From Spirochaetaceae bacterium (GTDB lineage Bacteria; Spirochaetota; Spirochaetia; DSM-27196; SKKC01), in NCBI GenBank assembly GCA_007694005.1, contig RECN01000071.1, positions 1-64,000 on the forward strand: a stretch of DNA of 64,000 nt, given 5' to 3'. Of this stretch, positions 30,212 to 39,245 are shown piece after piece (within the stretch, counting starts at the first letter, position 1; each line of letters begins with the position of its first letter). The translations under genes were made by a program, and so were the position numbers. Below the pieces are notes generated by a model, which was not told where the DNA came from, ran no database searches, and worked only from the letters and a program-made list of their open reading frames with translations.

Positions 30212-32482
30212 CTATGGCCCCGCGGCCGGAGGAGCCGCGTAGCGCGCAATAGCCTCGGCGCGCGCCGAAGCGCGCGCGCGTCGCAGGTCGTCGGCGCTGC
30301 CCCCCGGTGAAGATACACTGTCCGATTCCGGCAGGGGCTGCGTTCCGTCGTTCACCCGCATGACCGCGCCGGGATTACGGTCGAGAAAACCTTTGACATC
30401 TTCGAAGGCTATGGCAAAAACCGACACCTTCGTCTCACTCGTTACCCTGAGTGTACTCGGCTGTTGGCGGTGTAGATCGCCCATGCTCCCGGCAAGCATA
30501 CCACGCTGCAGTGTGTTCGTTTTTCCGCCCTCGTCTTCTACCCGGAGACGCCCGTCGCGCACCAGAAAGACTTCCTGCACAGCGGCCCCATGCTCAATGA
30601 GTACCTCAGAGGCTTCGTACTCTCGCGGCTGCAGCACCGACTCGAGCCACATCCGTTGATAGTCGGTCAGGTGAACGAAGGGCAGACCCTCAGCCAGCAG
30701 ATTCCAGGTCTCTTCGCTGCGATTGCGGATGAGGCGCCTGAGCACGGTCTCGAACTCGGTGCCGGCGATAAAATTCAGGAATCGCGACCGTTCTATGGAC
30801 AGAACCTCGACTTCCGATTCGGCGACAACGTCGGCTGTACGGTCGCTGTCGGTCATGAGAGCAACCTCGCCAAAGTAGTCATACGCACCAAGCGCTTTAC
30901 CGCGCACGAGGTTGTCGACAAGGACCGCCGCGTTACCGTTCATGATGATGTAGAAGTAGTTCCCCCGGCTTCCCTTGCGGATGATATGCTCCCCGGCGCG
31001 AAAGGTCTGCCGTTCGACGATGCCGAAGAACTGTTGAACTTTGGGCACACTCAGGTCTCGAGCGAAATCGAGCTGCTTGAGGACATCGAGAACCCGGTAG
31101 GCTTCCTCGTATTGCGGCGGAGCCGTGTCAAGATAGCGGGTGTTCTCTATGCCGAACGAAGCGCGGCTCAACAGCGAATCAGTCGGAAAGTCCTTTTCTG
31201 CGATGTGGAAGCAGGTGATCCTGCGCTGTACGTCTTCGGGGAGGCTCGCCAGATAGGTAACAGGAGTGTGCAGCGGCGCTATCCCCGCTTCGTGGTAGAT
31301 GACGTCTGCATCCCAGGGAAAGCTTTTCAGCTGTTCGTATCGTCGCTGATCGATCGTCCCGCCAGCACGCATCGATTCGTGGATATCGGGATCATTCTGG
31401 TGGTCACTCGAGTATACGAAGCTCTTGTCCTGAAATGTAAGGCGAAAGGCCATGGTCGGAATCGAATGGACCGAGTAATAGACCGTAAACTCTCCCCCAT
31501 GCACGTAGAAGCTCTGGTCTATATACACGGGGTGAAAATCGAAGAGCGACTTCAGGAAATCCGGGTGTTCGCCCGAGAAGGACGCGTACTTTCGCAGAAA
31601 GCCCTGCATGATCGTCGGCGTCGTATATACGGTCACACGGCCTTCCTGAAGAATCTTCTGAAAGGTTCCCGCATCGTGGTCCGCATGGCAGTGAGTAAGA
31701 ATGATGGAGTCTATGAACTTGGGGTTTACGTTCGACTGAAGCAGCCACTCGGTGCAGTTGACCGGAGGATCGACCATGATGCCGCTGTGATTAAGCCAGA
31801 TAATGAAACCGGAGGTGTTATCATGTGGGTCAAAACCATGACTCGGCCCAAGGCAGGTCACCCCGAACCGCGGGGGGACAAAGGGAGTCGGCAACCGCTC
31901 ACCAATATCATACTGTGGTGTGTAGGAGACCGCCGCCGGTACCGGGACCGCTTCCTGCCCGTCCCAACTGAACTGGAAGCTGTCGGCTGTACGGCGAATG
32001 TGCACCCCGTCGATTTCGACCACATCATCCTTGAAGCAGACAATATCAAACAGGTCTTCGAGGGCGAGCGACCCCCGGAAAAACGAGAGCTCGCGGCTGA
32101 TATCGGGAACCCAGGCATTCAGGTCATCCGAAAAGAGGTCCTGTCGCAGATCAAGCTTCTCGGGTCCGAACACCGACTCCCGGATCGCAACCGAAAGCCG
32201 CGCACCCTGTTCTTCGGTGCAGCATATCGTAACCTTCTGTTTGCGTATGAAAAAGTTAAAGTAGATCGGAAACTCCATGTCTCCGACGTTGATGCCTTTC
32301 TGCCAGTGAAAAAGCTCGTGCGGGAGCACGAAGAATCTCGGGACCGACTCCGGCGTTACCAGCGTGTCCTTGATCGTCTCGGGCGGAGCTCCCACCTGTA
32401 TGCCCCCGATCGGCGTCTGGACGATACGACCGCCACGCGGCAGCTCTACGACGGTCCCGACCTGTACTTCTGATTCCTTCAT
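30212..32482 (-). CDS. metallo-beta-lactamase-fold hydrolase with two C-terminal cyclic-nucleotide-binding (CAP_ED) domains
   Basis: IILTHCHADHDAGTFQ (HxHxDH), YSSDHQND, YHEAG; then FRAGEHIIRKGSRGNYFYIIMNGNAAVLVDN...GAYDYFGEVALMTDSDRTADVVAESEVEVLSI and a second module YEASEVLIEHGAAVQEVFLVRDGRLRVEDE. Confidence 0.85.
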   Translation of the reverse strand: MKESEVQVGTVVELPRGGRIVQTPIGGIQVGAPPETIKDTLVTPESVPRFFVLPHELFHWQKGINVGDMEFPIYFNFFIRKQKVTICCTEEQGARLSVAIRESVFGPEKLDLRQDLFSDDLNAWVPDISRELSFFRGSLALEDLFDIVCFKDDVVEIDGVHIRRTADSFQFSWDGQEAVPVPAAVSYTPQYDIGERLPTPFVPPRFGVTCLGPSHGFDPHDNTSGFIIWLNHSGIMVDPPVNCTEWLLQSNVNPKFIDSIILTHCHADHDAGTFQKILQEGRVTVYTTPTIMQGFLRKYASFSGEHPDFLKSLFDFHPVYIDQSFYVHGGEFTVYYSVHSIPTMAFRLTFQDKSFVYSSDHQNDPDIHESMRAGGTIDQRRYEQLKSFPWDADVIYHEAGIAPLHTPVTYLASLPEDVQRRITCFHIAEKDFPTDSLLSRASFGIENTRYLDTAPPQYEEAYRVLDVLKQLDFARDLSVPKVQQFFGIVERQTFRAGEHIIRKGSRGNYFYIIMNGNAAVLVDNLVRGKALGAYDYFGEVALMTDSDRTADVVAESEVEVLSIERSRFLNFIAGTEFETVLRRLIRNRSEETWNLLAEGLPFVHLTDYQRMWLESVLQPREYEASEVLIEHGAAVQEVFLVRDGRLRVEDEGGKTNTLQRGMLAGSMGDLHRQQPSTLRVTSETKVSVFAIAFEDVKGFLDRNPGAVMRVNDGTQPLPESDSVSSPGGSADDLRRARASARAEAIARYAAPPAAGP

Positions 32483-32581
32483 TGCTCCCCCGCACCACAC
32501 CGTATGGTTTTTGCAGTGTACTCGCGCTCCGGGTACGCTGCAATCTATACTATGTACTACACACTCGACGTGATTTCACGG

Positions 32582-32610
32582 TTGACGGCTCACCGGACCG
32601 GGTATAGCAT
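32582..32610 (+). promoter_or_regulatory. putative promoter of candidate ncRNA
   Basis: TTGACG - 17 bp - TAGCAT (alternative -10 TATAGC at 15 bp). Confidence 0.5.
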
Positions 32611-32658
32611 CATGGTAGATGGAGTGTTAATCCTCCATGACAAACGGAGGCGTGAACT

Positions 32659-32703
32659 ATGAAGAGTGAATGCGTTCCGCCGGACAGGGAAGGCCGGGTA
32701 TAA
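32659..32703 (+). CDS. possible 14-aa small ORF MKSECVPPDREGRV inside the candidate ncRNA
   Basis: GGAGG at 32646-32650, 8-nt spacer, ATG; stop TAA at 32701-32703. Confidence 0.35.
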   Translation: MKSECVPPDREGRV

Positions 32704-32849
32704 TCCCGGCACCGAACAGAGATCGCAATCGTGCGATTCACTATCCCACCCGTGGCGCCAGTCGGCGCACACGAACAGGCGGTCGAGGCGACTGAAGCAG
32801 CAAACAGTCGTAGCGGGTATATCCCGAAATAAATGAAAAGACCGCGTCA

Positions 32850-32876
32850 GCCGGCTCACAAGGAGCCGGCTTTTTT
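32850..32876 (+). terminator. Rho-independent terminator
   Basis: GCCGGCTC-acaag-GAGCCGGC-TTTTTT. Confidence 0.9.
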
Positions 32877-32911
32877 ATGCCACCTCCTATGGCGCTTGTC
32901 CTGCCCGATGA

Positions 32912-33796
32912 TCAGTACGATTTGCTCAGGGGGAGCGAGAGTTTCCGCCTCCTGAGGCCTGTGGTCGTAAACAGAAGTTCCCGCGCCTCGTCGTTCACCC
33001 ACTCGAACACCGCGCGTGCGCCGAAGCCCTGACTGACAAAGGATACCGCCGTGTCGATGCAGAGGTAGCGGCCCTCGTACCGTTTCAGAAACACCCCGGA
33101 GGTCTGGGGTGTGTGCCCGCAGACGTAGACCCTGGCGCGATTATTGTGGAGGAAGGTATGCAGAACCGTCGTATAGTCGGGCTGCGTGTGCTGCCCCGCA
33201 GCGTCGGAACACAGTATGCTCGTCTCCGGCGAGAACAGCGACAGAGGCAGGTCAGCGTCTCCGCGACGAAAAGAAGGGGTGTACTGGTCGAGTTCCTGTT
33301 TTACCGCCCGATTGATGTCGGCAACCTGAAGATCACGAAAGACCGGAGGAAGGTCAGCCGGAGCAAAGATAAAGGGGTCAATCCGGACGACCGCCGGCAG
33401 CGTCACGAGCCAGCGGGAGAGCCACCCTCCCGGAGCAAAGGCGGTCTCGAAAGCGGTCGCTTCGGCAGCAGCGTCGTCCTGATAGAAGGCACGTTCCGAC
33501 GCGGAGGAGTCACGGTGTATTCCAAACAGGTTCATGAGTTCGTGCTTACCGAGAAGCGCGTAGACCCGGCTCCCCCGTTTCGGCGCCTGCGCCTGCAGCT
33601 GAATCAGCGATCGGTAGATTGATGCGCTGTCGGGGCCCCGGTCGCACACGTTCCCGAGAACGACAAATGCAGTGTCGGTCGCGGTAAAACGGCCATTAGA
33701 ATCGGTGAGTTCGCAGGCCCGCAGTATGTCCCGATAGAAGTCTACGTCTGCGTGAAGATCTCCGACAGCTATGATGCGCTTGAACGCACGGGCCAT
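32912..33796 (-). CDS. PPP-family (Shewanella-like) metallophosphatase with altered metal-ligand motifs
   Basis: IAVGDLHADVDFYRDIL; VVLGNVCDRGPDSASIYRSLI; YALLGKHELMNLFG; VYVCGHTPQTSG; CIDTAVS. Confidence 0.8.
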   Translation of the reverse strand: MARAFKRIIAVGDLHADVDFYRDILRACELTDSNGRFTATDTAFVVLGNVCDRGPDSASIYRSLIQLQAQAPKRGSRVYALLGKHELMNLFGIHRDSSASERAFYQDDAAAEATAFETAFAPGGWLSRWLVTLPAVVRIDPFIFAPADLPPVFRDLQVADINRAVKQELDQYTPSFRRGDADLPLSLFSPETSILCSDAAGQHTQPDYTTVLHTFLHNNRARVYVCGHTPQTSGVFLKRYEGRYLCIDTAVSFVSQGFGARAVFEWVNDEARELLFTTTGLRRRKLSLPLSKSY

Positions 33797-33825
33797 ACTC
33801 GTGTCCCCCGGGCCTCAGATTTGCA

Positions 33826-34590
33826 TCAGAACATCATGAAAGTCAATACAAGAAACAAGCCCATGCCGAGCAGGCCGACGACCCCGCTTCCCTTAAGGTT
33901 CCAGAATGCGAGCTGACCGACAGACTCGAGAAACCAGGTCAGGAGGTACACAATGAGCAGGGGCACGACCGGCAGCACGAAGGGTCCGAGGACAAGCCTG
34001 ACAGCGAAGGTAATCAGACTGGCACCCAGAAACCAGCCGAAGAGATTCTGAAAAGGAATGCCGAAATACCAGCCATCCTGCTCCCATTCCCAGAACCCCC
34101 AACCGACCATCTGCGGGTCGAGAAACAGATCCCAGGCGGCAAAAGCTGCACCGGCGACCAGGGAGAAGGCGAAAATGTTCCCGCCGGGGACGAGGACGGT
34201 CGCGACCGCCCAGGCCGGCGGCATCATCATGATCCAGGCGATGGGGATGAGGACCGGCACCTCTCCGATCTGCGGCTGTAATACCTTCGTGTAGTGATAG
34301 CGTCCAAACGGATGGCCGGTGTGACTGCCGACAAACTCAAGGACCCAGCCGAGGACCGCCACGAGGACAGCGGCGATGAGCGTCGCCCGCAAGCCTGCCC
34401 CGAGAGCCATAAGCGCCAGGACGGTTGAAGCCTGAAGCAGTACACCGACGGATACGCCAAAGGGGACCGCCGAGTCAGAAAACACCCATCTGATGATCGG
34501 CAAGCCTATCATCGAGAGTAGCCACACAGTACCAAGCAGCAGGACAGCCACCGGCATCTCAGAGAGCGAAGCAATCATGTGTTCAAGCAT
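33826..34590 (-). CDS. carotenoid biosynthesis membrane protein (CruF/DUF422 family)
   Basis: Polytopic; GWVLEFVGSHTGHPFGRYHYTKVLQPQIGEVPVLIPIAWIMMMPPAWAVA and AAWDLFLDPQMVGWGFWEWEQDGWYFGIPFQNLFGWFL signature; adjacent to lycopene cyclase. Confidence 0.85.
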   Translation of the reverse strand: MLEHMIASLSEMPVAVLLLGTVWLLSMIGLPIIRWVFSDSAVPFGVSVGVLLQASTVLALMALGAGLRATLIAAVLVAVLGWVLEFVGSHTGHPFGRYHYTKVLQPQIGEVPVLIPIAWIMMMPPAWAVATVLVPGGNIFAFSLVAGAAFAAWDLFLDPQMVGWGFWEWEQDGWYFGIPFQNLFGWFLGASLITFAVRLVLGPFVLPVVPLLIVYLLTWFLESVGQLAFWNLKGSGVVGLLGMGLFLVLTFMMF

Positions 34591-34592
34591 AT

Positions 34593-35762
34593 TCAGGACC
34601 TTATTACCCGCCAGCCCGCCTTCAGAAAGGTCGGAATGGGTACGGTAGACATGAGTTTCAGATTTTCGCCTATGCCGCCTTCCTCGTCGAGAAAGCGGAA
34701 CATGCGGGTGACAGGATTCCGGTCGAAGAAGCGAACAAAGACATGTTCGGCAAGATCTCCGCGATCGAGCAATACCTGCAGGAGTATGGAATCAAAACGG
34801 AAGTATCGGGGCGGTGTACGGGGAAGATCGAAGGGATGCCCGGTCCGCTTGAGCGAATCTACGATGGCTTCCGAGTCCCACTGCATGCGCATGAACGCGT
34901 AGCCGGTGGACGCTTTGACCCGTCCGCCTCTCGTGCCGGTGCGCAGGATGTGACGTCCACCAGATCGTTCAAAAGGCTGGTCTGTCATGGGGATTATGCA
35001 GGACTCTTCTGCGGTGATTTCGTAGTCGGTAATGCCGAGCACGCCGTGGATGTAATCGCGAATCCGCCGATCGTACTCTTCGGGAGGCAGCGTCTGCGGG
35101 CTGAACAGCGTGTACTCCACGAGGGCCTCCCGCGGACTCCAGGGCAGAACGTAGAAGAAGCGCATGACATCGTGCTGTGGTGTCCGAAAGTCGAACATGC
35201 GCGCGACGTCCACATCGAAAAAGTCCTGGGGCAGGCGTATTTCCACGCCTTTGAAGTGCTGCTTCAGGTTCCGGTACTTCGATTCGTCGACGACAAGGTT
35301 CTGGTATTTCCAGAGACTGTCGAATACCCACCGACCCCGACAGGTACGGCCTCCGGCCACGATCTCCGCGCCGTCGTCGGTGTCGCGGACCTGATCGACC
35401 GTAGCGGTAAGAATTTCCACGTGCGGACACGCCGCCAGGCGCTCCTTCACAAAGCGATAGAAGTCCTCGGAACGAAGCATCTGATATCGATACGGAGCAA
35501 GCGGCAGAACAAGGTCCTTCCCGTCACCGGTGATCTGCAGCGTATCCCAGCTTTTTCGGGCGATACCGTCGAATGGTGTATCGCCTGTGACCCAGTAACA
35601 CCAGGTGCGGTCGTTCAGGCTCTTGTCTTCCTCGTCGACGATGAGGATGCGGGAATCTTCAAAACCGCCTTCGACGAGATGCCAGGCCAGACTCAGGCCT
35701 GCTCCTCCGCCACCCGCGAGAATGAAATCGTAGTCGGCGGAGACCGCCCCTGCGTGCGCCAT
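34593..35762 (-). CDS. lycopene cyclase (CrtY/CrtL type)
   Basis: YDFILAGGGGAGLSLAWHLVEGGFEDSRILIVDEEDKSLNDRTWCYW; FYVLPWSPREALVEYTLFS; GGRVKASTGYAFMRMQ. Confidence 0.87.
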   Translation of the reverse strand: MAHAGAVSADYDFILAGGGGAGLSLAWHLVEGGFEDSRILIVDEEDKSLNDRTWCYWVTGDTPFDGIARKSWDTLQITGDGKDLVLPLAPYRYQMLRSEDFYRFVKERLAACPHVEILTATVDQVRDTDDGAEIVAGGRTCRGRWVFDSLWKYQNLVVDESKYRNLKQHFKGVEIRLPQDFFDVDVARMFDFRTPQHDVMRFFYVLPWSPREALVEYTLFSPQTLPPEEYDRRIRDYIHGVLGITDYEITAEESCIIPMTDQPFERSGGRHILRTGTRGGRVKASTGYAFMRMQWDSEAIVDSLKRTGHPFDLPRTPPRYFRFDSILLQVLLDRGDLAEHVFVRFFDRNPVTRMFRFLDEEGGIGENLKLMSTVPIPTFLKAGWRVIRS

Positions 35763-35828
35763 GCCACCAATGTACCGCTCGCACAATCGCTTGACAACGA
35801 GAAAGCACCGTGCCCACACTGCATTCAT

Positions 35829-36809
35829 ATGCGAATACTTGTTGCCGGCGGCGCCGGGTACATCGGCAGTCACGTTACACGGGCCCTGCTCGATTCGGGC
35901 TACGAGGTCTGTGTCTTCGACGACTTCTCATCGGGTCAGGAAGAAAATCTCTTCCCGGAGGCACAGCTCGTCCGCGGAAACATCAAGGACAGTGCCCTGA
36001 TCGGTGAGACCCTGAGCACAGGCTTTGACGCGGTCGTTCATCTTGCAGCCTTCAAGGCCGCGGGTGAAAGTATGACCGAACCCGGAAAGTACGCCGACAA
36101 CAACATTGCCGGTACGATCACGCTTCTCAACGCCATGGTCGAGCACGGGGTCGAGAACATCGTATTCTCGAGTTCAGCCGCCGTATACGGGGAGCCGCAG
36201 TACATTCCGGTGGACGAAGCCCATCCGACCAACCCGGAAAATTTTTACGGGTTTACCAAGCTTGAGATCGAGCGGATCATGGGGTGGTACGACAGACTAA
36301 CCGGGCTCAAGAGCGCGTGCCTGCGCTACTTCAACGCAGCCGGGTACGATACCGACGGGCGGATCGGAGGGCTCGAACGCAACCCGGCGAATCTGCTGCC
36401 GGTTATCATGGAAGTCGCCGCAGGCACACGGAAAGAGCTCTCGATATTCGGAAACGACTACGATACGCCGGACGGAACCTGTATTCGCGATTACGTGCAC
36501 GTAACGGATCTGGCGAACGCCCACGTGGCTGCGCTGCACTATCTGTTCGAAACACACGAAAGTATCGCGGTGAACCTTGGAAGTGAACAGGGATACAGCG
36601 TACAGGAAATGCTCGAAGTGGCGCGCCGTGTGACCGGAAAGGAAATCCCGTCGAGGATTGTGGAGCGACGCGCCGGCGATCCGGCGAGGCTTGTCGCATC
36701 GAGCAGCATGGCATCACACAGCTTCAGCTGGGATACGCTGTTCTCGGACCCGGAGACCCTCGTCGAAACAACCTGGGAAGCCTATCAGAAGCACATGAGG
36801 ACACCGTAG
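35829..36809 (+). CDS. galE: UDP-glucose 4-epimerase
   Basis: MRILVAGGAGYIGSHVTRALLDSGYEVCVFDDFSSG; SSSAAVYGEPQYIPVDEAHPTNPENFYGFTKLEIERIM. The longer ORF start at 34743 is antisense to the cyclase and was rejected. Confidence 0.93.
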   Translation: MRILVAGGAGYIGSHVTRALLDSGYEVCVFDDFSSGQEENLFPEAQLVRGNIKDSALIGETLSTGFDAVVHLAAFKAAGESMTEPGKYADNNIAGTITLLNAMVEHGVENIVFSSSAAVYGEPQYIPVDEAHPTNPENFYGFTKLEIERIMGWYDRLTGLKSACLRYFNAAGYDTDGRIGGLERNPANLLPVIMEVAAGTRKELSIFGNDYDTPDGTCIRDYVHVTDLANAHVAALHYLFETHESIAVNLGSEQGYSVQEMLEVARRVTGKEIPSRIVERRAGDPARLVASSSMASHSFSWDTLFSDPETLVETTWEAYQKHMRTP

Positions 36810-36816
36810 CAGGTCG

Positions 36817-37737
36817 TCAGTTTTCCACCCAGGTCGACACGTACTCAACACCGCGCGGCATCCAGGATGGTTTCCGTTCCGTCCACGCGCCTCCGAAGCC
36901 CAGTTCATCGGCGACCGCGGAAAAGTGAGCCATGGCAACGCCGGCGTCGATACGCTGCATATCCACGTCCTTGATTGCCTTGTCGAATCCCGCCGTCCGA
37001 GCCACAAACAGATGCAGCAGATCGGGGCCACTGTCGGCGCTGTAGCGATACACACGCCAGGGCTGCTGATTGGAGGTCGATGGGGCAAGACGAACTGCCT
37101 CCAGCATGGCCTCGAAATCTGCGGCGGACGCCGGAGTCAGCGGATACGGCGAAGACTGGGGTTTGTCATCATCATCCCAGAACTCCACCTCGAAAAAGAG
37201 CTCCGACCAGCGTTTCCGTTTGCGCGCACCGACTGCAAAGCGGATCGACCCGTCACTGACGGTCCGGCGACGGGCAGGATACCCGATGGGCACGACGGCG
37301 GGAATGAGCACATCCCGGTCAAGACCGAGCGCCTTCGCAAATCCACCGCGGTTGAAGGTTCCTCCAAGCCAGCACGTAGACACAAAACTCGCCTCGATGT
37401 GGAGTACCGCCTGCTCGAGTACGAAGCCGAAATCTTCCATACTGTGACGACCCTTCTGCACGTAGCCGACTATAAACTGGGCGGGATTATGCACCACACC
37501 GTAGGGTGCCCGCTCGGAGATGTCGGCAATCATGGCGTCATCAGCGGGAACAAGCGCAAGCCCTACCGGTGATCCGAACGGGGGATCGTTTACCTGTTTC
37601 AACAGGTCGAGAACCTGTGCTTCATCCTCAGCCGACAAGGGCTGTCCGTCGAATGCTCGACAGCTGAGCCGCGAGGCAATAACTTCTCTGGCGTTTTTCA
37701 CGATACTACTCTTCCTGCCGGTCTTTTTCTCGCACAA
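36817..37737 (-). CDS. nitroreductase-family protein
   Basis: AREVIASRLSCRAFDGQPLSAEDEAQVLDLL; LEQAVLHIEASFVSTCWLGGTFNRGGFAKALGL; EAVRLAPSTSNQQPWRVYRY. Confidence 0.78.
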   Translation of the reverse strand: MCEKKTGRKSSIVKNAREVIASRLSCRAFDGQPLSAEDEAQVLDLLKQVNDPPFGSPVGLALVPADDAMIADISERAPYGVVHNPAQFIVGYVQKGRHSMEDFGFVLEQAVLHIEASFVSTCWLGGTFNRGGFAKALGLDRDVLIPAVVPIGYPARRRTVSDGSIRFAVGARKRKRWSELFFEVEFWDDDDKPQSSPYPLTPASAADFEAMLEAVRLAPSTSNQQPWRVYRYSADSGPDLLHLFVARTAGFDKAIKDVDMQRIDAGVAMAHFSAVADELGFGGAWTERKPSWMPRGVEYVSTWVEN

Positions 37738-37814
37738 TGCACGTGCAGAGTATACAGGATTATGCGCACGACGGCGACCGTACCTTTTGCCCGATGTGCC
37801 TCATTCCGGGTAGA

Positions 37815-39104
37815 ATGTCATCAGACATGATTGAACATACTAGCGCTCCACCCGGGGTGATCCTGGTCGGTGTCCGACACAAGGAAATGACGGTTTCTGA
37901 AGCACAGCAACATGTGGCGGAACTTGCCCGCCTGGTTGATACGCTCGGCTACACCGTCCTCGACACGAAGGTGCTTCGCGGGAGCACACCGAATCCCGGA
38001 CTGTTTATCGGAAGCGGACAGGCAGATGAACTGGCCAGCCTCGCTGACGAGCTTGAAGCAGAGGCACTCATTTTTGATGATGAGCTTTCGCCTTCTCAGC
38101 AGCGTAATCTTGAACGACGCACCCGGGTCGCCGTCTCTGACCGCCACGAGATCATTCTCGAGATTTTCCACGAACACGCGGTCACCAGGGAGGCACGCCT
38201 GCAGGTCGAGAAAGCCGAACTCGCCTACCAGCTGCCGCGTCTGCGGCGCGCATGGACGCACCTGTCGCGCCAGCGTGGTGGTACGAAGGGCACACGGGGC
38301 GAAGGTGAAACCCAGCTGGAAATCGACCGACGGCGAATAACCGCCCGGCAGCAGCAGCTGGAACGGGAACTGGCTGAGGTCCGTCGTCACCGTTCGACCA
38401 TGCGACAGAAACGCGAAGCGGTACCGGTACCTACCCTCGCCCTTGTTGGATATACGAACGCCGGCAAATCGAGCCTCATGACCGCGCTCACCGGCAAGAA
38501 GGTACTCAGACAGGACAAGCTCTTCGCAACGCTTGATCCGAAGTCATCGCGTATGGTGCTGCCCGGTGGCGTCGAGGTGATTGTCACCGACACGGTCGGG
38601 TTTATCAGAAAGCTGCCTCACGATCTCGTCGAAGCGTTTCGGAGTACCCTCGAGGAAACAGTCCGCGCCGACATTCTGCTCCACGTCGTCGACGCCTCAA
38701 GTCCGCAGGCGGCGGATGAAGCCGCGACGACACGGGCTGTGCTTTCGGAGATCGGAGCAGACACCGCGTCCATTGTCGTCGTGCTGAACAAGATGGATCT
38801 GCTCGGCTACGACAGGGAGTCGATCGCACAGGCATCCGTGCACGTGGCGGGGGTTGACGAAGGTGTGCCGGTAAGCAGTCTGACCCGAGCGGGCATAGAC
38901 GACCTGCGTGCACGTATCGCCGAGCTGGTTACGAGCAGCAGAGTCGAAGCCGACCTGGTCATTCCGCCGGACCGATGGGATCTTGTGGCCATGCTTCACC
39001 GGGAAGGCCGCGTGATCACTGAAGTCATGGAACAGGACAAGGTTCATGTTCGGGCTGAACTGGGGGGCAAGCTCAGGCAGGTTCTCGCCGAGTACGTCGT
39101 GTAG
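37815..39104 (+). CDS. hflX: GTPase HflX
   Basis: NPGLFIGSGQADELASL; RQRGGTKGTRGEGETQLEIDRRRI; VGYTNAGKSSLMTALTG; TDTVGFIRKLPHDLVEAFRSTLEE. Confidence 0.94.
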   Translation: MSSDMIEHTSAPPGVILVGVRHKEMTVSEAQQHVAELARLVDTLGYTVLDTKVLRGSTPNPGLFIGSGQADELASLADELEAEALIFDDELSPSQQRNLERRTRVAVSDRHEIILEIFHEHAVTREARLQVEKAELAYQLPRLRRAWTHLSRQRGGTKGTRGEGETQLEIDRRRITARQQQLERELAEVRRHRSTMRQKREAVPVPTLALVGYTNAGKSSLMTALTGKKVLRQDKLFATLDPKSSRMVLPGGVEVIVTDTVGFIRKLPHDLVEAFRSTLEETVRADILLHVVDASSPQAADEAATTRAVLSEIGADTASIVVVLNKMDLLGYDRESIAQASVHVAGVDEGVPVSSLTRAGIDDLRARIAELVTSSRVEADLVIPPDRWDLVAMLHREGRVITEVMEQDKVHVRAELGGKLRQVLAEYVV

Positions 39105-39245
39105 ACCGTCTCCCCGCGCCGCATGGCGCATGGCGCGAAACGCGTTCCGCGTTCCACGAACGGATTTCCAGGTTTTTTTTCTGTTTGTGTATACAGATTG
39201 TCGATTGAACAGATATTCTGTCTACTGAAATCCGGGAGACCGACC

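Larger units (their letters stand above)
32612..32876 (+). ncRNA. candidate structured small RNA / short-peptide transcript
   Basis: Promoter-like element upstream, several hairpins (ATGGAG..CTCCAT; GCCGGG-TATAAT-CCCGGC; CGACTG..CAGTCG) and a strong 3' terminator; no convincing long + strand CDS. Confidence 0.5.

Noticed and set aside
30590-32473. 627-aa + strand ORF
   Set aside because: Fully antisense to the MBL-cNMP gene, whose motifs are unmistakable; open antisense frame from high-GC codon bias.
32590-32859. 89-aa minus-strand ORF in the candidate ncRNA region
   Set aside because: No motif or convincing RBS; opposite to the strong + strand terminator and hairpin structure.
32612-32876. 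6S RNA, RNase P, SRP RNA or tmRNA identity
   Set aside because: Characteristic conserved motifs (e.g. GGAAGGAAGCAGC of SRP RNA, ACAGAA of RNase P, tmRNA tag) not seen by eye; identity left open.
34743-35828. N-terminal extension of the galE ORF (688 aa)
   Set aside because: Lies antisense to the lycopene cyclase; GalE begins at MRILVAGGAGYIGSH (35829).
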